Positions 44,664 through 52,781 of a stretch of DNA of 64,000 nucleotides are shown piece by piece; positions within the stretch are counted from its first letter, which is position 1, and each line of letters opens with the position of its first letter. Made by a program: the position numbers and the translations under genes. The stretch is taken from assembly GCA_020638195.1 (NCBI GenBank), contig JACKJC010000003.1, positions 434,001 through 498,000 of the forward strand. Direction: 5' to 3'. The notes below the pieces were generated by a model that saw nothing but the letters and a program-made list of their open reading frames with translations, was not told where the DNA came from and ran no database searches. The stretch comes from Methylobacteriaceae bacterium (GTDB lineage: Bacteria; Pseudomonadota; Alphaproteobacteria; Rhizobiales; Beijerinckiaceae).

Positions 44664-45293
44664 ATGAATCCGAAACCGACGTCGACGCCAAGGTCGAGGG
44701 GACGTCCGGCGCGTTCGGGGCCTCAGATCGAGGACATCCGCAAGCACATCTCGGCCTGCGCGATGAAATTGTTTCGAGAGGAGGGGTACGCCGCGATTTC
44801 GATGCGTCGGCTGGCCGGGGAGGCCGGTTGCACGGTCATGACGCTGTACAATTATTACGACCGCAAGATCGACATTCTGCGCGACTTGTGGGCGCAGATA
44901 TTCGCCGAGCTGTTCGACGAACTTGATCCGATAGCGGCGGGTGAGACGGAGCCCATCATACGGCTCAATGCGATCGCGCTGGCGTATGTCGAATTCTGGC
45001 TGGCCCGGCGCGATCGATATTTCCTGGTTTTCATGTCGAGCGGGATCGCACAGTCCGACGTCAGCCTGTTCGTGCGCGACGATGCGGTGTTGCGGCGGTT
45101 CGGCATATTGCGCGACAGCGTGGCGGAAGCGCTTGGCGATAGCGCCGGCGCGGGCGAGATCGAGTTGAAGTCGCAGCTGCTCGTCTGCGTGCTGAACGGT
45201 ATGGCGCAAAATTTGATCACGATAGGCGCCTATCCATGGTCTGGTCCGAAGGAACTGGTTTCAGTCGCGGTCGATGGTCTCGTCAAGGCGTGA
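44664..45293 (+). CDS. TetR/AcrR-family transcriptional regulator
   Basis: A 209-residue regulator. The N-terminal helix-turn-helix is KLFREEGYAAISMRRLAGEAGCTVMTLYNYYDRKIDILRD, typical of TetR proteins; the C-terminal ligand domain follows. GGAGG at 44650-44654 is nine bases before ATG 44664, so that start is preferred over ATG 44655 and 44658. Its divergent neighbour, the small membrane protein, is the likely target. Effector unknown. Confidence 0.88.
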   Translation: MNPKPTSTPRSRGRPARSGPQIEDIRKHISACAMKLFREEGYAAISMRRLAGEAGCTVMTLYNYYDRKIDILRDLWAQIFAELFDELDPIAAGETEPIIRLNAIALAYVEFWLARRDRYFLVFMSSGIAQSDVSLFVRDDAVLRRFGILRDSVAEALGDSAGAGEIELKSQLLVCVLNGMAQNLITIGAYPWSGPKELVSVAVDGLVKA

Positions 45294-45320
45294 GGCGGCG
45301 CGTCTCGTGACGCGCCCGCC
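45294..45320. terminator. GC-rich hairpin between convergent tetR and dnaE2
   Basis: GGCGGCGCGTC (45294-45304) pairs with GACGCGCCCGCC (45309-45320), with one bulged base, around a TCGT loop. It fills the gap between the two convergent stops. There is no T-run, so termination is inferred from position and shape. Confidence 0.5.
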
Positions 45321-45321
45321 A

Positions 45322-48300
45322 TCACTGAAAATTCCGCCCCTTCGGCAATGCGCCGCGCACGGCGGCTCCGCCCGCGAACAGATCGGGCGCCGCCTGCTTT
45401 TCCCGCGGGTTCTGCGGGCGCCGGATTTCATCTGCGCGCGCGAGCGTATCGATCGCGCCGCCCTCCCGCGAAATTTTGGACAGGAGCGAGGTGAGGTCGT
45501 CGATGCGTTCGGCGACGATGTGAATGACGCCGGATTCGTTCTGGTGCTTGCCCGTGACCGCCACGAAGCGCGCGCCGATCACGGTGGCGCGCAGCTTCTC
45601 GAACAGTTTTGGCCAGACGATGATATTGGCGACGCCCGTTTCGTCCTCCAGCGTCATGAAGACGACGCCCGACGCCGTGCCCGGCCGCTGCCGCACCAGC
45701 ACGAGGCCGCAAACCTTGACGCGACCGTGCCGCGCGTTCGACAGGGCGGCATTGCGCATGATCCCTTTCGCGTCGAGATCGCGCCGCACGAAGGAGACGG
45801 GATGCGCGCGCAGCGACAGTTTCAGCCGCCGGTAATCCTCGATCACCTCTTCGCCCGGCGGCATCGGCGGCAGGTCGGCGTCGGGCTCGCTCGCGCGGAA
45901 GGAGAGAGGGCGCAGCAACGGCAGATCGTCCTTGTCGCCCGCGCGATTGAGGCCCTGCACGGCCCATAGCGCATCGCGCCGCGTCAGCCCCAGCGAGGCG
46001 AAGGCGTCGGCGCCGGCGAGCAGTTCGAGCGCGCGCGTCGAAAGGCCGGTGCGCAGCCAGACATCGCGCACGGAATCGTAACCGCGCCCGCGCAAGCGCA
46101 CGAGCCTGCGCGCGTCTTCTTCCGCGAGGCCGGTGATGAGACGGAAGCCGAGACGCAGCGCGTGGTCGCCGAGGATGTGCGGCTCCATCCAGGCGTGGCG
46201 GGGGTGGAGCGCGCTCCCTTCTCCCCGCTCGCGGGGAGAAGGGATAGCCTCCAGCCCGCAATCCCAATCCGACGCGTTTACGTCCACTTCGCGCACCTCC
46301 ACGCCATGCTCGCGCGCATCGCGCACGATCTGCGCGGGCGCGTAGAAACCCATGGGCTGCGCATTGATCAGCGCGCAGGCGAAGACGTCGGGATAATAGC
46401 ATTTCATCCAGGCGGAGACGTAGACGAGTCGCGCGAAGGAGGCCGCATGGCTCTCGGGAAAGCCATAGGAGCCGAAGCCCTCGATCTGCTTGAAGCAACG
46501 TTCGGCGAAGTCGCGCGGATAGCCGCGTGAAACCATGCCTTCGATCATCTTGTCGCGGAAATGGCCGATCGTGCCGATGCGCTTGAAGGTCGCCATGGAA
46601 CGACGCAGCCTGTCGGCCTCGTCGGGCGAAAAACCCGCCGCCACGATGGCGATGCGCATCGCCTGTTCCTGAAACAGGGGCACGCCGCAGGTCTTTTCGA
46701 GAATGGCGCGCAATTCCTCCTTCACATATTCGATGGGCTCGATGCCGAGACGCCGCCTCAGATAAGGATGCACCATGTCGCCCTGGATCGGGCCCGGCCG
46801 CACGATGGCGACCTCGATGACGAGGTCGTAGAAGCAATTCGGCTTGAGGCGCGGCAGCATGGACATTTGCGCGCGGCTCTCGATCTGGAACACGCCGATC
46901 GTGTCGGCGTGCGAGATCATGTCGTAGACGGGCTTTTCGTCCGAGGGCATGGAGAGATCGGCCTTTTGCCCGTAATGCGCGTCGAGCAGCGCGAAACCCT
47001 TGCGCAGGGCGGTGAGCATGCCGAGCGCGAGCACGTCGATCTTGAGGATGCGCAGCGCGTCGAGATCGTCCTTGTCCCATTCGATCGTCGTGCGCCCCTC
47101 CATCGCCGCCGGCAGGATCGGCACGATCTCGTCGAGCCGGTCGCGCGTGATGACGAAGCCGCCGGTGTGCTGCGACAGATGGCGCGGAAAGCCCGCGATC
47201 TCGTGCGCCAGTTCGATTGTCTTGGCGAAACGCGGCTCGCTCGGATCGAGGCCCGCGCGCGCGCCGGCTTCGCCGCCCGGCGCCTCGCCGCGCCCCCACA
47301 CCGAGCCCGAGAGCGCCGAGAGAACGTCGTCCGAAAAGCCGAAGGCCTTCGCCGTCTCGCGAATGGCCGAACGGCCGCGATAGCTGACGACGGTCGCCGT
47401 CAACGCCGCGCGCGCCCGCCCGTAGCGCTCGTAGATATATTCGATCACCTCCTCGCGCCGTTCGTGCTCGAAATCGACGTCGATATCGGGCGGCTCGTTG
47501 CGCTGCTGCGAGATGAAGCGTTCGAACAGAAGGCCGCTGCCGACCGGATCGACCTCGGTGATGTGAAGGCAATAGCAGATGGTCGAATTGGCGGCCGAGC
47601 CGCGCCCCTGCGCGAGAATGCCCTTGTCGCGCGCATGGCGCACGATGTCGTGGACGGTGAGGAAATAGGCGGCGTAATTGAGCGCCGCGACGATCTTGAG
47701 TTCATGTGCGATCGTGGCGGCGGCCTGCGCTGGAACGCCGCCGGGCCAACGGATTTTCGCGCCTTCGGCGACGTAATGCGCCAGCGCCTCCTGCTCGCTT
47801 GCGAAACCCTCGCGCAATTCGGAGGGGTAATTGTAGGCGAGTTGATCGAGCGAGAAATCGATGCGCTCGATCAGGCGGATCGTTTCGGCGACGGCCTGCG
47901 GCGCCGATGCGAACAGTCGCGTCATTTCCTGCGCGCTCTTCAGATGGCGTTCGGCGTTGCGGCTGAGCAGGCGGCCGGCATTGTCGAGCGTGCGACCTTC
48001 GCGGATGCAGGTTACGACATCGGCGACCGCGCGCCGCTCGGGGGCGTGCATGACAACGTCGTTGACGGCGACGAGCGGCAGGCCTGTCTCGCGCGAGAGC
48101 GACAGGCGCTGCGCGAAATCATGCCGCATATGCACGCCATAGCCGGCCACGAGCGCGAGCCAGAGGCGCCCCCGCGCCGCATCGCGCAGAGCCTGCGGCG
48201 GCGGCGCGCCGGGCATGGCAATCAGCAGCAGACCGTCCGCATATTGCAGGAGGTCGTCGAAGCGCAGCAGGCTCTTGCCTTTCTGCGCGCGCGCATTGGC

Positions 48301-48600
48301 CTGTGTCAGCATGCGGCACAGGCGCCCCCAGGCTACGCGATCCCCAGGATAGGCGATGATGTCGGGCGTTCCATCCTCGAAGACCAGCCGGGCGCCGGCG
48401 ACGACCTTGAAGGCGCCGATCTCGTCGAGTTTTTCACGCGCATAAACATGCGCGCGCACGACGCCCGCGACCGAATTGCGGTCGGCGATCCCGATCCCCG
48501 CATGGCCGAGCGCGGCCGCGGTCGCCACGAGCTCCTCCGGATGCGAGGCGCCGCGCAGGAAGGAAAAATTCGTGGTCGTGGCGAGTTCGGCGTAGGTCAC
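45322..48600 (-). CDS. dnaE2: error-prone DNA polymerase III alpha-type, DnaE2
   Basis: Translesion polymerase of the SOS mutasome. The 1092-residue protein starts with a PHP domain (NFSFLRGASHPEELVATAAALGHAGIGIADRNS), has the polymerase core GRGSAANS and PPDIDVDFEHERREEVIEYIY with the catalytic aspartates, and ends with an OB-fold region. It begins at GTG 48600, overlapping the imuB stop by four bases (GTGA), so it is coupled to imuB. Residues about 786-796 (PSPRERGEGS) are the translation of a perfect palindrome and are absent from normal family members, as far as I can judge. Near the C-terminus QAAPDLF resembles a clamp-binding motif. Confidence 0.93.
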   Translation of the reverse strand: MTYAELATTTNFSFLRGASHPEELVATAAALGHAGIGIADRNSVAGVVRAHVYAREKLDEIGAFKVVAGARLVFEDGTPDIIAYPGDRVAWGRLCRMLTQANARAQKGKSLLRFDDLLQYADGLLLIAMPGAPPPQALRDAARGRLWLALVAGYGVHMRHDFAQRLSLSRETGLPLVAVNDVVMHAPERRAVADVVTCIREGRTLDNAGRLLSRNAERHLKSAQEMTRLFASAPQAVAETIRLIERIDFSLDQLAYNYPSELREGFASEQEALAHYVAEGAKIRWPGGVPAQAAATIAHELKIVAALNYAAYFLTVHDIVRHARDKGILAQGRGSAANSTICYCLHITEVDPVGSGLLFERFISQQRNEPPDIDVDFEHERREEVIEYIYERYGRARAALTATVVSYRGRSAIRETAKAFGFSDDVLSALSGSVWGRGEAPGGEAGARAGLDPSEPRFAKTIELAHEIAGFPRHLSQHTGGFVITRDRLDEIVPILPAAMEGRTTIEWDKDDLDALRILKIDVLALGMLTALRKGFALLDAHYGQKADLSMPSDEKPVYDMISHADTIGVFQIESRAQMSMLPRLKPNCFYDLVIEVAIVRPGPIQGDMVHPYLRRRLGIEPIEYVKEELRAILEKTCGVPLFQEQAMRIAIVAAGFSPDEADRLRRSMATFKRIGTIGHFRDKMIEGMVSRGYPRDFAERCFKQIEGFGSYGFPESHAASFARLVYVSAWMKCYYPDVFACALINAQPMGFYAPAQIVRDAREHGVEVREVDVNASDWDCGLEAIPSPRERGEGSALHPRHAWMEPHILGDHALRLGFRLITGLAEEDARRLVRLRGRGYDSVRDVWLRTGLSTRALELLAGADAFASLGLTRRDALWAVQGLNRAGDKDDLPLLRPLSFRASEPDADLPPMPPGEEVIEDYRRLKLSLRAHPVSFVRRDLDAKGIMRNAALSNARHGRVKVCGLVLVRQRPGTASGVVFMTLEDETGVANIIVWPKLFEKLRATVIGARFVAVTGKHQNESGVIHIVAERIDDLTSLLSKISREGGAIDTLARADEIRRPQNPREKQAAPDLFAGGAAVRGALPKGRNFQ
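46215..46244. repeat. perfect 14-bp palindrome inside dnaE2
   Basis: TCCCTTCTCCCCGC pairs without mismatch with GCGGGGAGAAGGGA across a two-base loop (30 bases). It lies in frame within dnaE2, in the variable loop between SDWDCGLEAI and HPRHAWMEPH. This resembles dispersed palindromic units seen between genes in other alphaproteobacteria. Confidence 0.85.
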
Positions 48601-50384
48601 CCGAACACCCCGTGCAGAAACCAGCGTGGCTGGATGGCCTCGCGGCCGAACAGGCCTTCGCGGTAGAGCCAGAAGCGGCCGCCGGCCTTGTCCTCGACAT
48701 GGAAATAGTCGCGCGTGAAGCCGGCGTCGCGCCACCATTCCGGCGCGATGCGCTCCGGGCCTTCGTAGGCCGCGATCTCGTGCGTCGCGCGGCGCCATTT
48801 GAAGCGCAGCGGCGGGCCGTCGGGTACGGCGGCTATGGCGTCGACGGGTTCAGGTTTTTCGAACAGGCGCGGCGGGCGTCCCAATTCCACGCCTTCATGC
48901 TGAGGAGACGGCGGCAGCCGTCGTCTCGAAGCATGGGGATTGCGGCCATCCTTCGAGACGCGATCCTTCAGATCGCTCCTCAGGATGAGGTTTTGTGGAG
49001 CCGGATCGCGCGAAAAATTCGCCGGTTGCGTCTGGCCCGCATATTCGGGGACATGCGTGTCGTGAAAAACGAGCCGTTGCACGCGCCGCGTTCCGAAGCG
49101 CGCGCCGAGCCGGTCGATCAGATCGGCGAAGGCTTGCGCGTCGTTCTCGCCTGCGCGCGAGCCGGCGAGATCGGTGGGCGCGGCTTGTGTGGCGCCCTCG
49201 ACGGCGACTGCCGCGAGCCGGATGACGTCGAACCCGTAGCCCGTGTCGAGGCCCGCTTCGCCCAGCGCCTCGATCCTTTCGCGCAACAGGCGCACAAGCG
49301 CGCGCGCGTCGCGCTGCGGCCGGCTCGTCGTCGCCTCGATATGCCGCGTCGCGCCGTCGACGCGAAAGAAGCTCGCCGCGATTTTTCGCGCGCCTTCGTC
49401 GTGGCGTTCGAGCATAGCGCACAGGTCGCGCGAAAGATCGGCCAGAACGCGTTCGATGTCTTCAGTGCGCGCGAGCCCTTCGGCGAAGCGGCGCTCGGTC
49501 ATGTAGGGTGCGGCCTCGAAGCGCGGCGAGATCGGATCGCGGATCGCGCCGACGATGGCGTCGAGCCGGGATATCAGCCCCGCGCCGAACCGCGCGGCGA
49601 GCGGAGAACGCGGTCGCGTCAGAAGGTCGCCGACGCGCGTGAGGCCGGCCGTGCGCAGGCCGGCGATAATGTCGTCGGAGACGCGCAGGGCGGCGATCGG
49701 CAAGGCGCGCAGGATTCTGGCGGCGCCGGCGTGGTCGTCGTCCGCCAGAATGCGCGTCGTCGAAAACCGCGCCAGCGCCCAGGCGAGCGCGGGGTTGGGC
49801 GTGATCGCTGCGCGCGATTGCAGGCCTTGCGCGAGAAGGCCCTGTTCGATCGCCTCGATCATCGCCGCCTCGCCGCCGAACAGATGCGCGCAGCCCCCGA
49901 TGTCGAGCATGGCGCCGTCGGGCGCATCGAGAGCTGCGAGCGGCGTGAAGCGGCGGAGCCAGTCGGCGATGGACGCAAGCAGGGCGGCCTCGGCCTGGGG
50001 TTCGGCTTGATGCAATTCGAGTTCGGGCCGCATGGCCCGCGCAGAGGCCAGCGCCATGCCGGGTCGCAGGCCGAGACGCAAAGCGGTTGCGTCGACCGCG
50101 ACAAGTTGCTGCGCGCTGCCGATTTTCGTCCAGGTGGCGAGGGGCGTGGCGAGGGGCGTGATAGGTCCTGTCGCTCCCCGCGCCTCATCCTGAGGAGCGC
50201 CTGCAAGGCGGGTCTCGAAGGATGGCGACGCCGGAATTCTTGACCCGGCCATGCTTCGAGACGCGGCCTTCGGCCGCTCCTCGGCATGAGGGTTTCCGGT
50301 CCCCTCACGCCGAGCGTGAAAACCCTGCATCCGCCGGATCCGGTCCGTGGCGAGGAAGGGCAGGCAGATGGAGAGAAAACGCAT
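48597..50384 (-). CDS. imuB: ImuB, Y-family polymerase-like mutasome subunit
   Basis: A 595-residue DinB-related protein that bridges the clamp and DnaE2 in SOS mutagenesis. It lacks the Y-family catalytic acids: the N-terminus is LSICLPFLATDRIRR rather than DxD-containing, and MLDIGGCAHLFGGE replaces the SxDE motif, as expected for ImuB. VDATALRLGLRPGMALASARAM and ARILRALPIAALRV fit the fold. Two stretches, residues about 32-68 and 466-498, are translations of palindromic repeats inserted in frame. A tandem 12-base duplication adds a four-residue repeat (TPLATPLAT). It overlaps imuA by 80 bases and dnaE2 by 4. Confidence 0.9.
   Translation of the reverse strand: MRFLSICLPFLATDRIRRMQGFHARREGTGNPHAEERPKAASRSMAGSRIPASPSFETRLAGAPQDEARGATGPITPLATPLATWTKIGSAQQLVAVDATALRLGLRPGMALASARAMRPELELHQAEPQAEAALLASIADWLRRFTPLAALDAPDGAMLDIGGCAHLFGGEAAMIEAIEQGLLAQGLQSRAAITPNPALAWALARFSTTRILADDDHAGAARILRALPIAALRVSDDIIAGLRTAGLTRVGDLLTRPRSPLAARFGAGLISRLDAIVGAIRDPISPRFEAAPYMTERRFAEGLARTEDIERVLADLSRDLCAMLERHDEGARKIAASFFRVDGATRHIEATTSRPQRDARALVRLLRERIEALGEAGLDTGYGFDVIRLAAVAVEGATQAAPTDLAGSRAGENDAQAFADLIDRLGARFGTRRVQRLVFHDTHVPEYAGQTQPANFSRDPAPQNLILRSDLKDRVSKDGRNPHASRRRLPPSPQHEGVELGRPPRLFEKPEPVDAIAAVPDGPPLRFKWRRATHEIAAYEGPERIAPEWWRDAGFTRDYFHVEDKAGGRFWLYREGLFGREAIQPRWFLHGVFG
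48892..48990. repeat. palindromic repeat inside imuB (C-terminal part)
   Basis: A 99-base imperfect inverted repeat: CTTCATGCTGAGGAG at the left and CTCCTCAGGATGAGG at the right, with inner arms CGTCTCGAAGCATGG and CCATCCTTCGAGACG. The length is a multiple of three and the frame stays open. The same family occurs at 50183-50291. Confidence 0.85.
50183..50291. repeat. palindromic repeat inside imuB (N-terminal part)
   Basis: About 109 bases with outer arms CCTCATCCTGAGGAGCG and CCGCTCCTCGGCATGAGG and inner arms GGTCTCGAAGGATGG and CCATGCTTCGAGACG. It encodes residues about 32-68 of ImuB (containing SPSFETRLAGAPQDE), sited in the loop after DRIRRMQG. Confidence 0.85.
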
Positions 50385-51120
50385 GGAACGCGACCTCGTG
50401 CACTTTTTCCGGATCGAACCCGAAAACCCCGCGCGCCTTGACGAGACGCGCCCCGATCAGCGGCGGGCCGGGCAGGCCGAGACGATTGTCGCCGACCGGC
50501 GCGACGGAGCTGCTGCGTCGTCGCGCCTCGATCCGTGTCGCCGCCGCTGACGACACCCGCGCCGCGGCCCCTGCGAAGGCGAGCGGAACCAGCATGCCGG
50601 CGCCCCCGCCGGCGCGCGCGGCGAGCGTCAGGCGACGCGAGGCGTCGAGCGTGTAGAGACGCTCGGGGACGGCGCTCTCCGCCAGGACGGCGGCCACAGC
50701 CGCGCATTTCAGCGCTTCCTCCATGACCCGCAGCGTGTCGCGCGCATCATGCGTGCGCACGATGACGAGCCGTCCGGGATCGATCCCGGCCTCGATCAGC
50801 CCCGGTCCGTAGGGCGCGCCCGTCTCCAGCGCGACGAAATCCTCGACGACCAGCACGAGCCCGCTCGCCGGTTTTTCGCGCCCGCAGGACGCGGCCAGGA
50901 GCAGGCCGAGCATGAGGGCCGCATGAGAATCCGGCGCGGACGCCGGCACGATCTCGTGCAGCCCGCCGGCGAGCCGCGCCGCCGAGAGAAAGGCAGGCGC
51001 AGGCCCGTAGTCTCTCGACGCCGGCGCGCTGCGCGGCAGGCCCGTCGCGCCCGTGGATTCGATGCGGGCGATCTCGCGGCGCAAAAAAGCCAGACGTTCC
51101 GAACTGCCGCGCGGCGACAT
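50305..51120 (-). CDS. imuA: ImuA, RecA-like mutasome protein
   Basis: A 271-residue protein distantly related to RecA/SulA, first gene of the imuA-imuB-dnaE2 cassette. The N-terminus MSPRGSSERLAFLRREIARIE and the segment AAARVSSAAATRIEARRRSSS match alphaproteobacterial ImuA, and LHEIVPASAPDSHAALMLGLLLA marks the ATPase-like core. A LexA box lies 17 bases upstream of the start, so the whole operon should be DNA-damage inducible. The 3' end overlaps imuB by 80 bases, which suggests translational coupling. Confidence 0.87.
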   Translation of the reverse strand: MSPRGSSERLAFLRREIARIESTGATGLPRSAPASRDYGPAPAFLSAARLAGGLHEIVPASAPDSHAALMLGLLLAASCGREKPASGLVLVVEDFVALETGAPYGPGLIEAGIDPGRLVIVRTHDARDTLRVMEEALKCAAVAAVLAESAVPERLYTLDASRRLTLAARAGGGAGMLVPLAFAGAAARVSSAAATRIEARRRSSSVAPVGDNRLGLPGPPLIGARLVKARGVFGFDPEKVHEVAFHAFSLHLPALPRHGPDPADAGFSRSA

Positions 51121-51137
51121 CGGGCGAACCTTTCCGT

Positions 51138-51152
51138 GTTCATGTTTTGTTC
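51138..51152. promoter_or_regulatory. LexA (SOS) box upstream of imuA
   Basis: The plus strand reads GTTC-ATGTTTT-GTTC, an exact match to the alphaproteobacterial LexA site GTTC-N7-GTTC. It is 17 bases from the imuA start codon and so well placed to repress the mutasome operon. Confidence 0.85.
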
Positions 51153-51436
51153 GATCATTCGGCGACTCCCGAAAAGAGTCAAGCGGCGGGACTCCCCTTC
51201 GCTCCTTTTGCCGACCGGCATAACAAAAGCGAATAGGGCCGACTGAAAACGAAACTGACGCCGCGCCAGCGCGCTGCTACTGCAAATGCGACAAGTGGCG
51301 CCTTGATCGGCGGCCTCCATTCGTCACAATGCGACGCTATATGAATGGCGGTCGCGCCCGATCCGGCAAAGTGATCGAGGAACGCGCGCCAAGAAAGTTC
51401 GAAGCAGAACGTTCGAAGAGGGAACCGGAGGGACGC
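51153..51436. promoter_or_regulatory. intergenic region, imuA / livK divergent promoters
   Basis: With the LexA box this is the only gene-free stretch above 300 bases in the window. It must carry the imuA promoter and the promoter of the ABC transporter operon. I see no riboswitch or long hairpin. A GAACGTTC palindrome at 51407-51414 is preceded by another GTTC but with the wrong spacing for LexA. GGAGGG at 51427-51432 is the ribosome site of livK. Confidence 0.45.
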
Positions 51437-52633
51437 ATGAACGCCAAGATTACCCGTAGACACACGCTCGCCGCCTTCGCGCTCGCCGCGACCGCGCTTT
51501 CACCCTTCGCCGCCCATGCGGAAGACGTGGTGAAGGTCGGCGTCATCCTGCCGATGACCGGCCCCTCCGCCTCCACCGGCCGCGAGATCGCCGCCGCCAT
51601 CAAGCTGTTCCAGGCGCAGAAGGGCGACAAGGCCGGCGGCAAGAAGGTCGAGGTCATCATCAAGGACGACACCGGCGTCGCCGACATCACCAAGCGCCTC
51701 GCGCAGGAGCTCATCGTCAACGACAAGGCCTCCGTCATCGCCGGCTTCGGCCTCACCCCGCTGGCGCTCGCCGTTGCCCCCATCGCCACGCAGGCCAAGG
51801 TTCCGGCGGTCGTGATGGCCGCTGGCACCGCCATCATCACCGAAGCCTCGCCCTACATCGTGCGCACCAGCTTCACCCTGCCGCAGAACACCATGCCGAT
51901 CGCCCAGTGGGCGGTGAAGAACGGCATCAAGAAGGTCGTGACGCTGGTCACCGACTACGGCCCGGGCATCGATGCGGAAAAGACCTTTGTCGCCACCATC
52001 AAGGAGAACGGCGGCCAGGTGCTGGATTCTCTGCGTTCGCCGCTGAAGAACCCGGAATTCGCGCCCTTCCTGCAGAAGGCCAAGGACCTCAAGCCCGACG
52101 CGCTGTTCCTGTTCGTGCCTTCGGGCCAGGGCGCCGCGCTGATGAAGCAGGTCTCCGAGCGAGACTTCGCCAAGGAAGGCATCAAGGTGATCGGCACCGG
52201 CGACGTGACCGACGACGAGCAGCTCAACAACATGGGCGACGCCGTGCTCGGCATGATCACCTCGCACAATTACTCGGCCGACCACGACTCGCCCGAGAAC
52301 AAGGCCTATGTCGCGGCCTTCGAGAAGGCCAACCCGGGCCTGCGTCCGAACTTCATGTCGGTCGGCGGCTATGACGGCATGGCGCTGATCTACGCCGCGC
52401 TCGACAAGACCAAGGGCGACACCAACGGAACCAAGCTCGTGGAAGCGATGAAGGGCATGTCCTGGACGAGCCCGCGCGGTCCGATCTCGATTGATCCGGA
52501 GACGCGCGACATTATCCAGAACGTCTACATCCGCAAGGTCGAGAAGAAGAACGGCCAGCTCTACAACGTCGAGTTCTCGACGATGGCCAACGTCAAGGAT
52601 CCCTTCAAGGCCGCCAAGGCCGCGAAGAAGTAA
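51437..52633 (+). CDS. branched-chain amino-acid-type ABC transporter substrate-binding protein
   Basis: A 398-residue periplasmic binding protein of the LivK type. The signal peptide is MNAKITRRHTLAAFALAATALSPFAAHA. The mature domain begins DVVKVGVILPMTGPSASTGREIAAAI, then VEVIIKDDTGVADITKRLAQELIV, typical of periplasmic binding fold type I. It is the first gene of a complete five-component operon. Substrates of this family range from branched-chain amino acids to amides, urea and aromatic acids; the ligand here is not known. ATG 51437 follows GGAGGG. Confidence 0.9.
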   Translation: MNAKITRRHTLAAFALAATALSPFAAHAEDVVKVGVILPMTGPSASTGREIAAAIKLFQAQKGDKAGGKKVEVIIKDDTGVADITKRLAQELIVNDKASVIAGFGLTPLALAVAPIATQAKVPAVVMAAGTAIITEASPYIVRTSFTLPQNTMPIAQWAVKNGIKKVVTLVTDYGPGIDAEKTFVATIKENGGQVLDSLRSPLKNPEFAPFLQKAKDLKPDALFLFVPSGQGAALMKQVSERDFAKEGIKVIGTGDVTDDEQLNNMGDAVLGMITSHNYSADHDSPENKAYVAAFEKANPGLRPNFMSVGGYDGMALIYAALDKTKGDTNGTKLVEAMKGMSWTSPRGPISIDPETRDIIQNVYIRKVEKKNGQLYNVEFSTMANVKDPFKAAKAAKK

Positions 52634-52659
52634 TTTCGCCCCAACGCAGGCTTCTCGCC

Positions 52660-52766
52660 GTCATTGCGGGGAGCTCCGGCGAAACCGCCGCGCGGTTTCG
52701 CCTGAAGCGACGAAGCAATCCAGAGCCGAAATCGGCGCCTGGATTGCGTTGTTTCGCTCGCCATGC
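52660..52766. repeat. REP-like palindrome, GTCATTGCGAG type (copy 4), inside the transporter operon
   Basis: GTCATTGCGGGGAGCTCCGG starts the element and GGATTGCGTTGTTTCGCTCG closes it, with an inner stem GGCGAAACCG-CCGCG-CGGTTTCGCC (52678-52702). It lies between the binding-protein stop and the permease start. As in other operons, such a stem can stabilise the upstream part of the message and give excess binding protein. Confidence 0.8.
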
Positions 52767-52781
52767 CGTAGGAGATTTATC

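Noticed and set aside
46561..48666. Plus-strand open frame of 701 codons opposite dnaE2
   Set aside because: Shadow of dnaE2; no recognisable domain or start signal.
51397..51414. Second possible LexA box (GTTC...GTTC) upstream of livK
   Set aside because: The spacing between the two GTTC units is ten bases, not seven.
4015..52766. CRISPR array from the repeated GTCATTGCGAG elements
   Set aside because: The copies are far apart, palindromic and of variable interior; there are no regular spacers or cas genes.
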